From: Paratractidigestivibacter faecalis
GTDB lineage: Bacteria; Actinomycetota; Coriobacteriia; Coriobacteriales; Atopobiaceae
Direction: 5' to 3'
DNA: 64,000 nucleotides
Assembly: GCF_003416765.1 (NCBI RefSeq)
Contig: NZ_QSNG01000001.1
Coordinates: forward strand, 584,742 to 648,741
Under the pieces are notes generated by a model, which did no database searches, had not been told where the DNA came from, and worked only from the letters and a program-made list of their open reading frames with translations. The translations under genes and the position numbers were made by a program. Below are positions 6,527-15,696 of this stretch, piece after piece (positions within the stretch are counted from its first letter, which is position 1; each line of letters opens with the position of its first letter).

Positions 6527-8674
6527 CTACTTGCCCTGGACCATGGACAGCGAGATCTTCTTTCGCTGGAGGTCGACCTTCTCCACCCAGACGGTCACGG
6601 TGTCGCCGACGCGCACCACGTCGCTGGGGTGCTTGACGAAGCGGTTCGACATCTTTGAGATGTGCACGAGGCCGTCTTGGTGGACGCCCACGTCGACGAA
6701 GGCGCCGAAGTCCACCACGTTGCGAACGGTGCCCCTGAGCTCCATGCCGGGCTCAAGGTCCTCCATGGTGAGCGCCGCGCGGTTGAAGACCACCTCGGGG
6801 GCGTCGTCGCGCGGGTCGCGGCCGGGCTTCTTGAGCTCGTTGATGATGTCCACCAGGGTGAGCGTGCCGCACCCCAGCTCGCTGGCCAGGGTGCCCACGC
6901 TGCCCACGCGACGCTCGATGTCTGGCACGCCGCCGCGCGCAAGCTCGTCTGCGCCCACGCCGGCGCGGCGCAGGACCTCGGTTGCCACCGGGTAGCTCTC
7001 GGGGTGGACGCTCGTGGCGTCGAGCGGGTTCTTGCCACCCGTGATGCGCAGGAAGCCCGCGGCGTTGAGATAGGCCTTGGGGCCCAGCTTGGGCACCTTG
7101 AGGAGCTGGCGGCGGTCAGTGAAGGCGCCGTTCTGCTCGCGGTAGGCCACGATGTTTCTGGCCACGGCCGGCGTGATGCCAGAGACGTAGCCCAGAAGGC
7201 TCGCGCTCGCGGTGTTGACGTCCACGCCCACGCGGTTGACCACGTCCTCCACCACGTTGCCCAGCGCGCGGGAGAGCTCGGCCTGATCAAGGTCGTGCTG
7301 GTACTGGCCCACGCCGATGGACTGGGGCGGGATCTTGACGAGCTCGGCCAGCGGGTCCTGGAGGCGCCGGCCCAGGCTCATGGCGCCGCGGACGGTGACG
7401 TCCAGGTCCGGGTACTCCTGGCTTGCCAGCTCGGAGGCGGAGTAGACCGAGGCGCCGGCCTCGTTGACTATGGTGTAGCGCAGGTCGGGCGCGGACTCTC
7501 CGATGAACTCGCTCACGACCTCCTCGGTCTCTCGGCTGGCGGTGCCGTTGCCGATGACGATGGTGTTGACCTGGTCCTTCTTGACCAGTCGGGCAAGCTC
7601 GCGCTTGGTGCCGGCCACGTCGTGGCGGGGCTTGGTGGGAAAGACCACGCCGTGGTCAAGAAGCTTGCCCGTCTCGTCCATGACGGCCACCTTGCAGCCG
7701 GTGCGGTAGCCCGGGTCAAGCGCCAGCACGCGGGCGCCGCGGACGGGGCGCGCGGAGAGAAGCCCCTCGAGGTTCTTGGCAAAGACCTTGATGGCCTCGG
7801 TCTGGGCGCGCACAGTCAGGCGGGCGCGCTCCTCGCGCTCAAGGGAGGGGGCCATGAGGCGCTTGTAGCCGTCGGCCACGGCCGCGTCCAGGTAGGGCGC
7901 GAAGGGGCCCTGGCGGCGAGGCCAGCGTGCGCCCAGGCGGGCCACGGCGGCCGTCTGGTCCACGGCCACGCGGACGCGCAGCTTGCCCTCGCGCTCGCCG
8001 CGGTCCATGGCCAGGACGCGGTGGTTGGGAACCTTGCGCAGGGGCTCGGCGTAGTCGTAGTAGGGCTCGTAGGGGGTCTTCTCGGCGGCGTCCACGGCCA
8101 CGGAGCTGACGTCTGCGGTGGCCTCGGTGAAGGCGCGCAGGTCGGCCACGTTCTCCGGCTCCTCGGCCACGGTCTCGGCCACGATGTCCTGGGCGCCCGC
8201 AAGGGCCTTCTCGGCGGTGTCGAAGCCAGCCTCGGCGTTGACGTACCCCTCGGCGGCGGCCAGCGCTCCTCCCCTGGGGCTGACCTGCATGATCATCATG
8301 TTGGCAAGCGGCTCCAGGCCTGCCTCGCGGGCCTTCTGCGCGCGGGTCTGGCGCTTCTTGCGGTAGGGCTTGTAGAGGTCCTCCACGCGCTGCAGCTGCG
8401 TGGCGGCGTTTATCTCTGCCTCGAGCTCGGGCGTGAGCTTGCCCTGGACCTTGATGAGGAGAAGGACGTCGCGCTTGCGCTGCTCGAGGTTGCGCAGGTA
8501 GCCCAGGCGCTCCTCGAGGGCGCGCAGGGCGACGTCGTCCATGCCGCCGGTGGCCTCCTTGCGGTAGCGCGCAATGAAGGGGATGGTGTTGCCCTCGTCG
8601 ATGAGGCCGACAGCCGCGCTGACGGCCTCCGGCTTGAGCCCCAGCTCCTCCGCGAGCGTGGAAACTATGTCCAT
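6527..8674 (-). CDS. tex: Tex family S1 RNA-binding transcription accessory protein
   Basis: A 715-residue Tex protein, a nucleic-acid-binding factor affecting transcription and stress tolerance. Order of domains: N-terminal helical region with IPFIARYRKEATGGMDDVA (about 30-50), YqgF-like nuclease fold (ALDPGYRTGCKVAVMDETG near 325), HhH segment (VVNRVGVDVNTASASLLGYV then LKVPKLGPKAYLNAAGFLR), and a C-terminal S1 domain (LRGTVRNVVDFGAFVDVGV). Length fits the family. ATG at 8674 is preceded by GGGGGCATAAA. It stands alone between the convergent PIN gene and a spacer with two hairpins. Confidence 0.95.
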   Translation of the reverse strand: MDIVSTLAEELGLKPEAVSAAVGLIDEGNTIPFIARYRKEATGGMDDVALRALEERLGYLRNLEQRKRDVLLLIKVQGKLTPELEAEINAATQLQRVEDLYKPYRKKRQTRAQKAREAGLEPLANMMIMQVSPRGGALAAAEGYVNAEAGFDTAEKALAGAQDIVAETVAEEPENVADLRAFTEATADVSSVAVDAAEKTPYEPYYDYAEPLRKVPNHRVLAMDRGEREGKLRVRVAVDQTAAVARLGARWPRRQGPFAPYLDAAVADGYKRLMAPSLEREERARLTVRAQTEAIKVFAKNLEGLLSARPVRGARVLALDPGYRTGCKVAVMDETGKLLDHGVVFPTKPRHDVAGTKRELARLVKKDQVNTIVIGNGTASRETEEVVSEFIGESAPDLRYTIVNEAGASVYSASELASQEYPDLDVTVRGAMSLGRRLQDPLAELVKIPPQSIGVGQYQHDLDQAELSRALGNVVEDVVNRVGVDVNTASASLLGYVSGITPAVARNIVAYREQNGAFTDRRQLLKVPKLGPKAYLNAAGFLRITGGKNPLDATSVHPESYPVATEVLRRAGVGADELARGGVPDIERRVGSVGTLASELGCGTLTLVDIINELKKPGRDPRDDAPEVVFNRAALTMEDLEPGMELRGTVRNVVDFGAFVDVGVHQDGLVHISKMSNRFVKHPSDVVRVGDTVTVWVEKVDLQRKKISLSMVQGK

Positions 8675-8772
8675 GTTTTATGCCCCCGTCTACTGTTGGT
8701 GCCGATGTGCATAAGGCCACTAGGATACCCGAACGGTGCGCGCTCGAGCCTCGGCGTTGTTAGGCCGCAAAT

Positions 8773-8810
8773 GCCGACTTGGGTGTTCGCACTCGGACAC
8801 CCAAGTCGGC
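8773..8810. repeat. Perfect 14-bp-stem hairpin
   Basis: GCCGACTTGGGTGT (8773-8786) pairs with ACACCCAAGTCGGC (8797-8810). On the plus strand TTTTCTCGCC follows. It sits between ygiQ (ending at 8921, minus) and tex (starting at 8674, minus), with a second hairpin at 8835. The T run is on the plus strand, opposite to both genes, so it is not an obvious terminator for ygiQ. Confidence 0.6.
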
Positions 8811-8834
8811 TTTTCTCGCCATTTGACCAAGAAA

Positions 8835-8882
8835 ACCGAGCTGGGCATCCATGGACGCATACCCAGCTCGGTATTGTTGGCA
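8835..8882. repeat. 14-bp-stem hairpin, tandem partner
   Basis: ACCGAGCTGGGCAT (8835-8848) pairs with ATACCCAGCTCGGT (8869-8882), one mismatch. The arm pattern resembles that of the 8773 hairpin (GACTTGGGT versus GAGCTGGGC), suggesting a duplicated unit. It is downstream of ygiQ. Confidence 0.55.
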
Positions 8883-8920
8883 TCGCTGCAGTGGGAACGC
8901 CGCCGCCAGCTCCGCTCTGG

Positions 8921-10939
8921 CTACCGTCGAGAAGTGCGCTTCTTGCCGCGGGGGCCACGCCCGCACTCGTCTGTCTCCTTGGGCGGGTAGGGGCGGATCA
9001 GGCACTTCTCGCCAAAGCCGATGAGGTCGGTGCGGCCGGCCTTGTGCAGGGCCTCGTTGACCAGGCGCCAGTTCTCGGGCTTGCGGTACTGGATGAGCGC
9101 GCGCTGCATGGCCTTCTCGTGCGGGTCGCGCGGCACGTAGATGGGCTGCATGTTGCGCGGGTCCACGCCCGTGTAGTACATGCAGGTGCTCATGGTGGAC
9201 GGGGTGGGGTAGAAGTCCTGGACCTGCTCGGGCATGTAGCCCATGTCACGCACGGCCTCGGCCAGCTCCACGGCCTCCTTCATGGTGCTGCCGGGGTGCG
9301 AGCTGATGAGGTAGGGCACCACGTACTGCTCCTTGCCGGCGCGACGCGTGACCTGCTCGAAGCGGCGGCAGAAGGCATCGTAGACCGCGCGGGGCGGCTT
9401 GCCCATGGCGGCTAGGACCGTGTCGCTCACGTGCTCGGGCGCCAGGCGCAGCTGGCCGCTCACGTGGTGGTTGACCAGCTCCTCGAGGAACTTGTCGGAC
9501 TTGTCGGCCAGGGTGTAGTCAAAGCGGACGCCGCTGCGCACGAAGACCTTCTTCACGCCGGGAAGCTGGCGCAGGTCGCGCAGGAGCTCGGCGTAGGAGT
9601 CCTCCTCGACCACCATGTTCTTGCAGAGCGTGGGCCACATGCAGCGGCGGTTGCTGCACACGCCGCGGGTGGCCTGCTTGTCGCACGCGGGTCGGCCGAA
9701 GTTTGCCGTGGGGCCGCCGACGTCGGTGATGTAGCCCTTGAAGTGGGGGTCTGCCGTGAGGGCGCGGGCCTCCTCCATGATGCTCTTGTGGCTCCTGACC
9801 TGCAGGACGCGGCCCTGGTGGAAGGTGATGGCACAGAAGCTGCACTCGCCAAAGCAGCCGCGGTTGGCCGCAATGGAGAAGCGCACCTCGTCAAAGTCGA
9901 AGGCCGGCACGCCGCCCGCGGCGTCGTAGTCCGGGTGCCACGCGCGGGCGTAGGGCAGCTCGTAGACGCCGTCCAGCTCGGGGGTGGTGAGCGGGGGCTG
10001 CGGCGGGTTCTGCACCACGAAGAGGTTGTCGGCCGGGTAGGGCTCCACCAGGCGGTGGGCTGTCACGGAGTCCATGTTGCGGTACTGAACGGCAAAGCTG
10101 CGGGCGTAGTTGAGGCGGTCCGCGCGCAGCTCGTCGAAGGAGGGCAGCAGGTCGTAGTCGTAGACCTCGTCAAGCGAGTGAGCCTTGTAGGCAGAGCCGC
10201 AGATCCAGGTCACCTGGTCGATGGAAAGGCCCGAGTCCAGGGCCTCCGCCACCTCCACGATGGACTTCTCGCCCATTCCGTAGAGGACGAGGTCGGCACC
10301 GGAGTCAAGCAGGATGGAGCGCTTGAGGGAGTCCGACCAGTAGTCGTAGTGGGCAAGGCGGCGCAGGCTCGCCTCGATGCCGCCCAGCACGATGGCCGCG
10401 TGCTTGTACGTGCGCCTGATGAGGTTTGAGTAGACCACGCAGGCGTGGTCCGGGCGCGCCCCCATGACGCCCCCGGGGGTGTAGAAGTCCTTGCCGCGGC
10501 GGCGCTTGGCCACGGTGTAGTGGTTGACCATGGAGTCCATGTTACCGGCGGAGACCAGGAAGGCCAGGCGGGGCTCGCCCAGGACGGCAACGCTCTTGGG
10601 GTCGTGCCAGTCCGGCTGGCAGATCACGCCCACCTTGAAGCCGTGGGCCTCCAGGGTGCGCGTGATGATGGACATGCCAAAGCTGGGGTGGTCAACGTAG
10701 GCGTCGCCGCAGACGTAGACGAAGTCGCACTGCTCCCAGCCGCGAGCCTCCATGTCGGCGCGGCTGACGGGGAGAAACGCCTCACGTGGGGGACGGGCGG
10801 GCTCGGGAGCGGCTGCGGCCGGCCTGCGGCGCGCGTGGGAGCGCTGGCCGCCTTGGCTGCCTTGGCCTCGCTGGCCGGCTCGGCCGTTCTGGCCGCCTCG
10901 GCTTTGGGGGTTGCGCTTGCTGCTGTGGGCCTGGGCCAT
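8921..10939 (-). CDS. ygiQ: YgiQ family radical SAM protein
   Basis: A 672-residue radical SAM enzyme of the YgiQ family, of unknown reaction. The N terminus (about 1-50) is Gln/Gly/Arg-rich and disordered-looking. A cobalamin-binding-like part follows (DHPSFGMSIITRTLEAHGFKV is typical for YgiQ). The [4Fe-4S] motif is NRGCFGECSFCAITFHQGR (CxxxCxxC), and further cysteines occur in CSNRRCMWPTLCKN. The C-terminal part (PENWRLVNEAL, then a basic tail GKKRTSRR) is family-like. ATG at 10939 follows AAGGACGG. Single gene. Confidence 0.9.
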   Translation of the reverse strand: MAQAHSSKRNPQSRGGQNGRAGQRGQGSQGGQRSHARRRPAAAAPEPARPPREAFLPVSRADMEARGWEQCDFVYVCGDAYVDHPSFGMSIITRTLEAHGFKVGVICQPDWHDPKSVAVLGEPRLAFLVSAGNMDSMVNHYTVAKRRRGKDFYTPGGVMGARPDHACVVYSNLIRRTYKHAAIVLGGIEASLRRLAHYDYWSDSLKRSILLDSGADLVLYGMGEKSIVEVAEALDSGLSIDQVTWICGSAYKAHSLDEVYDYDLLPSFDELRADRLNYARSFAVQYRNMDSVTAHRLVEPYPADNLFVVQNPPQPPLTTPELDGVYELPYARAWHPDYDAAGGVPAFDFDEVRFSIAANRGCFGECSFCAITFHQGRVLQVRSHKSIMEEARALTADPHFKGYITDVGGPTANFGRPACDKQATRGVCSNRRCMWPTLCKNMVVEEDSYAELLRDLRQLPGVKKVFVRSGVRFDYTLADKSDKFLEELVNHHVSGQLRLAPEHVSDTVLAAMGKPPRAVYDAFCRRFEQVTRRAGKEQYVVPYLISSHPGSTMKEAVELAEAVRDMGYMPEQVQDFYPTPSTMSTCMYYTGVDPRNMQPIYVPRDPHEKAMQRALIQYRKPENWRLVNEALHKAGRTDLIGFGEKCLIRPYPPKETDECGRGPRGKKRTSRR

Positions 10940-11195
10940 GGTGCGTCCGTCCTTCTCGACTGGGGGTGTTGCTCAATGGTAGCGCTCGGGGGCGGGCTTT
11001 GTGGTTTGTGGTGCCAACGTGGAGCGAGCGTGGTCAGATTGTGCATCCGACCAGCGGTTGATTGAGGGGGAGAAAACCGTGGTAAACCATAGTCACCTTC
11101 TTTCCTTGTTGCCCCCGCCGCCCCTCCAGCGACGGGGGCGCCTTCGTTTGTGGGGCGCCTGTGGGACGTTGGTCAGGCCGCCGCCCGCCGCCTTC
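10940..11195. other. Spacer upstream of ygiQ
   Basis: No gene is convincing here. A GCCCCCG/CGGGGGC stem lies at 11111-11139 without a T run. The minus strand has TACCAT before ygiQ as a weak -10 candidate. Together with the repeat at 11196 and the leader up to 11485, this makes a 546-base gene-free stretch. Confidence 0.35.
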
Positions 11196-11315
11196 TTGTG
11201 TATTAAATCATTGATACAGGAAGCCCCAATTGGCACAAAAGGCCCGTGCATGCACGCGCCAATAGCAAGAAGACCCGCTTTGTGTATCAATTTCTTAATA
11301 CACAAAGCGGGTCTT
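11196..11315. repeat. MITE-like repeat E, copy 1
   Basis: A 120-bp element with terminal inverted repeats of about 23 bases (TTGTGTATTAA plus TTGATACA at the left; the right end is their inverse). An internal GTGCATGCAC palindrome and a right-hand hairpin (AAGACCCGCTTTGTGTAT with its inverse) are also present. Copy 2 at 15697-15816 differs at only a handful of positions and has the same orientation. The pair brackets the aconitase X operon. Confidence 0.85.
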
Positions 11316-11421
11316 CTCGCGTTTGCCGTGCGCCCGCCAGGCCAGGAGCCCCTCCCGTTGCGCCGGGCGCCTGACACGCCGTGCCGCTGTTGCGCGACGC
11401 GCGACGTCTTGCAGCAAGAAA

Positions 11422-11452
11422 TGTTGACGTCTCAACAACCGAGGGCTAGAGT
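11422..11452 (+). promoter_or_regulatory. Promoter with overlapping palindromic operator
   Basis: TTGACG (11424-11429), a 17-base spacer and TAGAGT (11447-11452) form a plausible promoter. The -35 lies inside TGTTGACGTCTCAACA (11422-11437), a 16-bp palindrome (TGTTGA-N4-TCAACA) suited to a dimeric repressor of GntR/TetR kind. No regulator gene is adjacent. A smaller palindrome, CTTGCAGCAAG, lies just upstream (11408-11418). Confidence 0.55.
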
Positions 11453-11485
11453 CTTTGCGTCGGAGCAATGTCGAGAGGGGACACG

Positions 11486-13819
11486 ATGGCCAAGGACGTC
11501 CTGGTGCAGGAGTTGGTTGACGGGTTTGACGACTGGCCCGCGCGGCCGCGGCCCGAGGAGTCGGCGTCCGCCGGATCGTGCGGCGGCGCAGCCCGCATGA
11601 CGAGCGAGCTCTACCCCTACGACGCGCTCTTCTCGCCCATCAGGGTGAACCGCCTCACCCTCAAGAACCGCATCGTCATGGCGCCCATGGGCAACATCGA
11701 CATGTGCGAGGAGACGGGCCGGCCCAACCAGAAGATGCTCGACTACTTCTTTGCTCGGGCCAAGGGCGGCTGCGGCCTCATCACGACCGGCCTCGTGCCC
11801 GTGAGCCACGGCATCGACGCCACGGTCACCGAGCCGGGCGGGCTCACCTACTTTCCGCGCATCGACCGCAGTCGCACCGTCATGGCCGGCTGGCGCGACC
11901 TGGCACAGGGCGTCCATGCCTTTGGCTCGCGCATATTCGTGCAGCTCACGGCCGGTCTGGGCCGCGTCGGCAACCCGCAGTGCCTCCTCACGCTCAAGAG
12001 GTTCCCGGCCTCGGCGAGCGTCCTTCCCAACTACTACATGCCGTCGGTGCCGTGCATGCGCCTCTCCGACCGCAGACTCGGCCGCATCGTGAGGGCCCTC
12101 GGGCAGGCGGCCGCCGACGCCTCGGCCATGGGGCTTGACGGCGTCTACCTCCACGGGCACGAGGGCTATCTCCTCGAGCAGATGGCCAACCCCGCCTTCA
12201 ACCACCGCAGGCTGGGCCGCTACGCCGACTGGCGCCGCTTTGGCCTGGACGCGGTGCGCGAGATTCGCCGCCGCGTGGGGCCGGACCTCCCGATCATGTA
12301 CCGCATCGACCTCTCCCTCGCCCTGGAGGAGACCTATGGCGAGAAGGTCCTCGACGGTACCTACCTGGGCCGCATGCGCGGCGGGCGCTCGGTTGAGCAG
12401 ACGCTCGGCTACATGGAGGAGCTCGTGGCGGCCGGCGTGGACCTCTTCGACGTCGATTTGGGCTGCTACGACAACTGGTGGATGCCCCACCCGCCCGCGA
12501 GCATGCCGGCGGGCTGCTTCGTGCCCTTGGCCGAGGCCGTGAAGAGGCGCTTTGCCAGGGACGGCGTCAAGTCCAACGCCGGGCTTCCCGTGCCTGTCGT
12601 CGCGGTCGGCAAGCTAGGCTACCCCGACGTGGCCGAGCGCGCCCTGCGCGAGGGCGCCTGCGACATGGTGATGCTGGGACGTCCCCTGCTGGCCGATCCC
12701 GAGTGGCCCAACAAGGCCTATGCGGGCTGCGTCGACCAGATCAGGCCGTGCATCGGCTGCCAGGAGGGCTGCGTGAACGAGTTCGTGGAGGGCGGCCACC
12801 CGCAATGCGCGGTCAACCCCCGCTGCTCCTTCGAGCACGCCATGCCGGAGATCCCGCCGCGCGCCGCCTCGCCACGCCGCGTGGCCGTGGTGGGGGCCGG
12901 TCCCGCGGGCATGGCGTGTGCGCTCGTGGCGGCGCGCCGCGGACACGAGGTCACGCTCATGGACGCGTCCGACGAGCTGGGCGGAAAGCTGCTTTGCGCC
13001 GGTGCCGCCCGGATAAAGTTTGACGTGGAGAACTACCGCTCCTACCTCGTGGGGCAGCTGCGCGCCGCAGAGCGCGAGGGCGGCCTTGCCGTGGAGCTCG
13101 GGCACCGCGCCGGCGCGGGGGAGCTCGCGGCCGGCGGCTTTGACGCCATCGTGTGCGCCACGGGTGCCACCGACGCGGTCCCGCCGATTCCGGGGGTGGA
13201 CGGGCTTCTCGCCAGCGGGCGGGCGCGGCAGGCCTCCGAGCTCATGCGGGACCCGGTGGCCCTTGCCGGCGCGCGGTCGGTGGTGGTCGTCGGTGGCGGC
13301 GCCGTGGGCTGCGAGTGCGCGCAGTGGCTGAGCGTCGAGCGCGGCGTGGAGAGGGTCTGCGTCGTGGAGGCACTGCCGCACATGATGGAGGGCGCCTGCA
13401 CGGCCAACAGGGGCCACCTGCTCCACGTGCTCGCCCGCCGCGGCGTGCGGCTGCTCAACATGGCACGCGTCGAGGAGGTGCGCCTCGAGGACGCGGCGGC
13501 GCCCGACGGCGCCATCGCGCTGCGCGTCTCGCGCAACCACGACAGGCACGTGCCCGACCCCTACGTCTCGTGGACGCCGGTGCTGCCCAAGAACGTGGTG
13601 AACCCGCTCGAGCCCAGGATCGGCGACGACTGGCGCGAGGAGGGGCTGCGCTGCGACCTTCTGGTGCTCGCCTGCGGCGGGCGCGCGGACGACGGGCTCT
13701 TCTTCGAGCTTCAGAAGGTCCATGCGGCCCCCGAGCTGCGAAACCTCGGGGACGCCTTTGCCCCGGGGCGCGTTCTGGAGGCCGTTCGGGCGGCGTACAG
13801 GCTCGGCTGCGCGCTCTAG
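11486..13819 (+). CDS. Fe-S flavin NAD(P)H oxidoreductase (2-enoate reductase / old yellow enzyme type)
   Basis: A 777-residue multidomain reductase. Residues about 45-400 are the FMN-binding OYE barrel (LFSPIRVNRLTLKNRIVMAP; HGHEGYLLEQ). The [4Fe-4S] ligands are CIGCQEGC followed by CAVNPRC. The C-terminal part has two dinucleotide sites, VAVVGAGPAGMACALVAA (FAD) and SVVVVGGGAVGCECAQW (NAD(P)). The architecture is that of 2-enoate, 2,4-dienoyl-CoA and bile-acid (BaiCD/BaiH) reductases. ATG 11486 was chosen because GAGAGGGG precedes it; an internal ATG at 11597 starts closer to the barrel but has no binding site. It is the first gene of a three-gene unit with both aconitase X subunits. Its substrate, presumably an enoate or imine made by the dehydratase, is unknown. 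Confidence 0.88.
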   Translation: MAKDVLVQELVDGFDDWPARPRPEESASAGSCGGAARMTSELYPYDALFSPIRVNRLTLKNRIVMAPMGNIDMCEETGRPNQKMLDYFFARAKGGCGLITTGLVPVSHGIDATVTEPGGLTYFPRIDRSRTVMAGWRDLAQGVHAFGSRIFVQLTAGLGRVGNPQCLLTLKRFPASASVLPNYYMPSVPCMRLSDRRLGRIVRALGQAAADASAMGLDGVYLHGHEGYLLEQMANPAFNHRRLGRYADWRRFGLDAVREIRRRVGPDLPIMYRIDLSLALEETYGEKVLDGTYLGRMRGGRSVEQTLGYMEELVAAGVDLFDVDLGCYDNWWMPHPPASMPAGCFVPLAEAVKRRFARDGVKSNAGLPVPVVAVGKLGYPDVAERALREGACDMVMLGRPLLADPEWPNKAYAGCVDQIRPCIGCQEGCVNEFVEGGHPQCAVNPRCSFEHAMPEIPPRAASPRRVAVVGAGPAGMACALVAARRGHEVTLMDASDELGGKLLCAGAARIKFDVENYRSYLVGQLRAAEREGGLAVELGHRAGAGELAAGGFDAIVCATGATDAVPPIPGVDGLLASGRARQASELMRDPVALAGARSVVVVGGGAVGCECAQWLSVERGVERVCVVEALPHMMEGACTANRGHLLHVLARRGVRLLNMARVEEVRLEDAAAPDGAIALRVSRNHDRHVPDPYVSWTPVLPKNVVNPLEPRIGDDWREEGLRCDLLVLACGGRADDGLFFELQKVHAAPELRNLGDAFAPGRVLEAVRAAYRLGCAL

Positions 13820-13897
13820 GGACCCGCGGCCGCAGGCACGTTGTTGACAAGAAATGCGAACGCGCCGAGGCGTGGCCCCTGGCGCGAAGGGAGGAAC

Positions 13898-15199
13898 ATG
13901 GCTATGGAGCTAACGCCTGCTCAGCAGGCGCTCCTGGACGGCTCGCGCGGACCGGCGATGGCCAAGGTCGTGCGGACGCTCGTGATGTACGGCGAGTGCT
14001 TTGGCGCCCGCAGGATGGTCGAGGTGACGGGGGCGCGCGGCCATCTGGTCACGAGCTTCGGGCTGAGCATGCTCAAGCCCGTCTACGACCTCATGGACGA
14101 GCTCGTGGCGGGAGGGGCCGTGAGCGGCCAGGAGTTCAGCGCCGACCCGCGGCCGCTTGACCCTGCGGTGCCCGCAAACCCGCTGCAGCGCCTCGTCTTC
14201 AAGGTGATGTACTCCAAGCAGGCCGATTACGAGGCGCAGCTCGGGGCCATGGGCCTCATGGGAGGCGACGCCTTCACCTGCACCTGCTACATGCCCGAGG
14301 TCGGAAACCGCCCGGGCCGCGGCGACGTCTTGAGCTGGGCCGAGAGCAGCGCCGTCGTCTTTGCCAACTCGGTGCTGGGCGCCCGCTGCAACCGCAACTC
14401 GGGCATCATCGAGATGTTCGGCTCCATCGCGGGCTTCGTGCCGGAGTTCGGGCTTCTCACCGACGAGGGGAGAAGGGCCACCTGGGTCGTCGAGGTGGCG
14501 TGCGAGCACCGGCCCGAGCCGCAGGTGCTCGGAAGCGCCATCGGCATGAGGGTGATGGAGGAGGTGCCCTACATCAAGGGCCTCGGCCGCTGGCTGGGGG
14601 ACTCCCTGGACGGCAGCGCCGAGGACTACCTCAAGGACATGGGCGCCGCAGCCGCCTCCAACGGCGCCGTGGGGCTCTACCACGTTGACGGCCTCACGCC
14701 CGAGGCCGTCGAGCTCGGCGAGTCCGGCCTCGTGGCGCCGGGCGCCAAGGTCTACCGCATAGACGACGCGGAGCTCGAACGCGTGCGCTCCGGCTACCCC
14801 GTCATGTGGAAGAGGCCCGCGGACAAGCCCAAGCTCTGCTTCATAGGCTGCCCGCACCTCTCGTCCGCGCAGCTCGCGGACTGGTCTGACCGCATCGTCG
14901 AGGGGCTTGCCGCCGCAGGAAAGAGGCGCGTCCAGGTGCCGACCGTCCTCACGGCCGCCCCGGCCGTGGCCCGCTCCTTCGAGGGGACCGCGGCCGCGGA
15001 GCGCCTTGCGGCGACGGGCGCCGTCGTCTCGAGCATCTGCCCGCTCATGTACACCAACAACCCGCTGTGCGGCCGCATGCCCATGGCGACCAACTCCAAC
15101 AAGCTGCGCACCTACTCCACGGCGCGCTACTACACCGACGACGAGGTGCTGGCCCTGGTGACCCGCGGCCACGCCGACGAGAGGGGAGGCGACCGCTGA
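13898..15199 (+). CDS. Aconitase X catalytic (large) subunit
   Basis: A 433-residue AcnX large subunit (former DUF521). Characterised members are cis-3-hydroxy-L-proline dehydratases or archaeal phosphomevalonate dehydratases, and bind an Fe-S or metal centre. Seen: LTPAQQALLDGSRGPAMAKV at the N terminus, CTCYMPEVGNRPGRGD, ESSAVVFANSVLGARCNRNS (typical AcnX), and near the C terminus CPHLSSAQL, ICPLMYTNNPLCG and TNSNKLRTYS. AAGGGAGG precedes the ATG at 13898. The stop overlaps the small-subunit start by one base. Clade and hence substrate cannot be decided by eye. Confidence 0.9.
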   Translation: MAMELTPAQQALLDGSRGPAMAKVVRTLVMYGECFGARRMVEVTGARGHLVTSFGLSMLKPVYDLMDELVAGGAVSGQEFSADPRPLDPAVPANPLQRLVFKVMYSKQADYEAQLGAMGLMGGDAFTCTCYMPEVGNRPGRGDVLSWAESSAVVFANSVLGARCNRNSGIIEMFGSIAGFVPEFGLLTDEGRRATWVVEVACEHRPEPQVLGSAIGMRVMEEVPYIKGLGRWLGDSLDGSAEDYLKDMGAAAASNGAVGLYHVDGLTPEAVELGESGLVAPGAKVYRIDDAELERVRSGYPVMWKRPADKPKLCFIGCPHLSSAQLADWSDRIVEGLAAAGKRRVQVPTVLTAAPAVARSFEGTAAAERLAATGAVVSSICPLMYTNNPLCGRMPMATNSNKLRTYSTARYYTDDEVLALVTRGHADERGGDR

Positions 15200-15642
15200 T
15201 GCCCAAGGTCTTCAAGGGACGCGTGGTGGTCCCGGGCACCGCGAGTGCGGAGGCGCTCGTCTCGCACGGAGGGCTCAACACGCTGGCGTCCTTCCAGAAG
15301 GCGCTGATGTTCGGCGACGGGAAGGCCACCTGCTCGGACCAGAACAACCCCGACCTCTACGGCCGCGCGATGGCGGGCAAGGCGCTCTGCCTGCCGATGA
15401 CCATCGGCTCCACCACGGGGGGCATGGTGCTCTTCTGCGCGGCCAAGATGGGTAGGCAGCCCGCGTGCCTGCTCTTCTCCAAGCCCATAGACAGCCTTGC
15501 CGCGGCGGGGGCCATCCTCACGGGCGTGTGGGCCGAGGCCGCGATGCCCACCGTCGACTGCCTTGGAGACGAGTTCCTGGAGGCGGTCCGCACGGGGGAC
15601 GCCGTGAGGGTCGAGGCCGACGGCACCGTCACGGTGGGGTAG
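15199..15642 (+). CDS. Aconitase X swivel (small) subunit
   Basis: A 147-residue small subunit (DUF126 swivel domain) that closes the AcnX active site. Motifs: FKGRVVVPGTASAEALVS at the N terminus, CSDQNNPDLYGRAMAGK, PMTIGSTTGGMVLF, and AAAGAILTGVW. The overlap TGATG with the large subunit signals strict co-translation and 1:1 assembly. It ends the cassette; repeat E copy 2 starts 55 bases later. Confidence 0.9.
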   Translation: MPKVFKGRVVVPGTASAEALVSHGGLNTLASFQKALMFGDGKATCSDQNNPDLYGRAMAGKALCLPMTIGSTTGGMVLFCAAKMGRQPACLLFSKPIDSLAAAGAILTGVWAEAAMPTVDCLGDEFLEAVRTGDAVRVEADGTVTVG

Positions 15643-15696
15643 CGGCGCGGGGCGCCCGGGGCCTTGGCAGCTTCTCGCCGGCAGGGCCCTCCGGCT

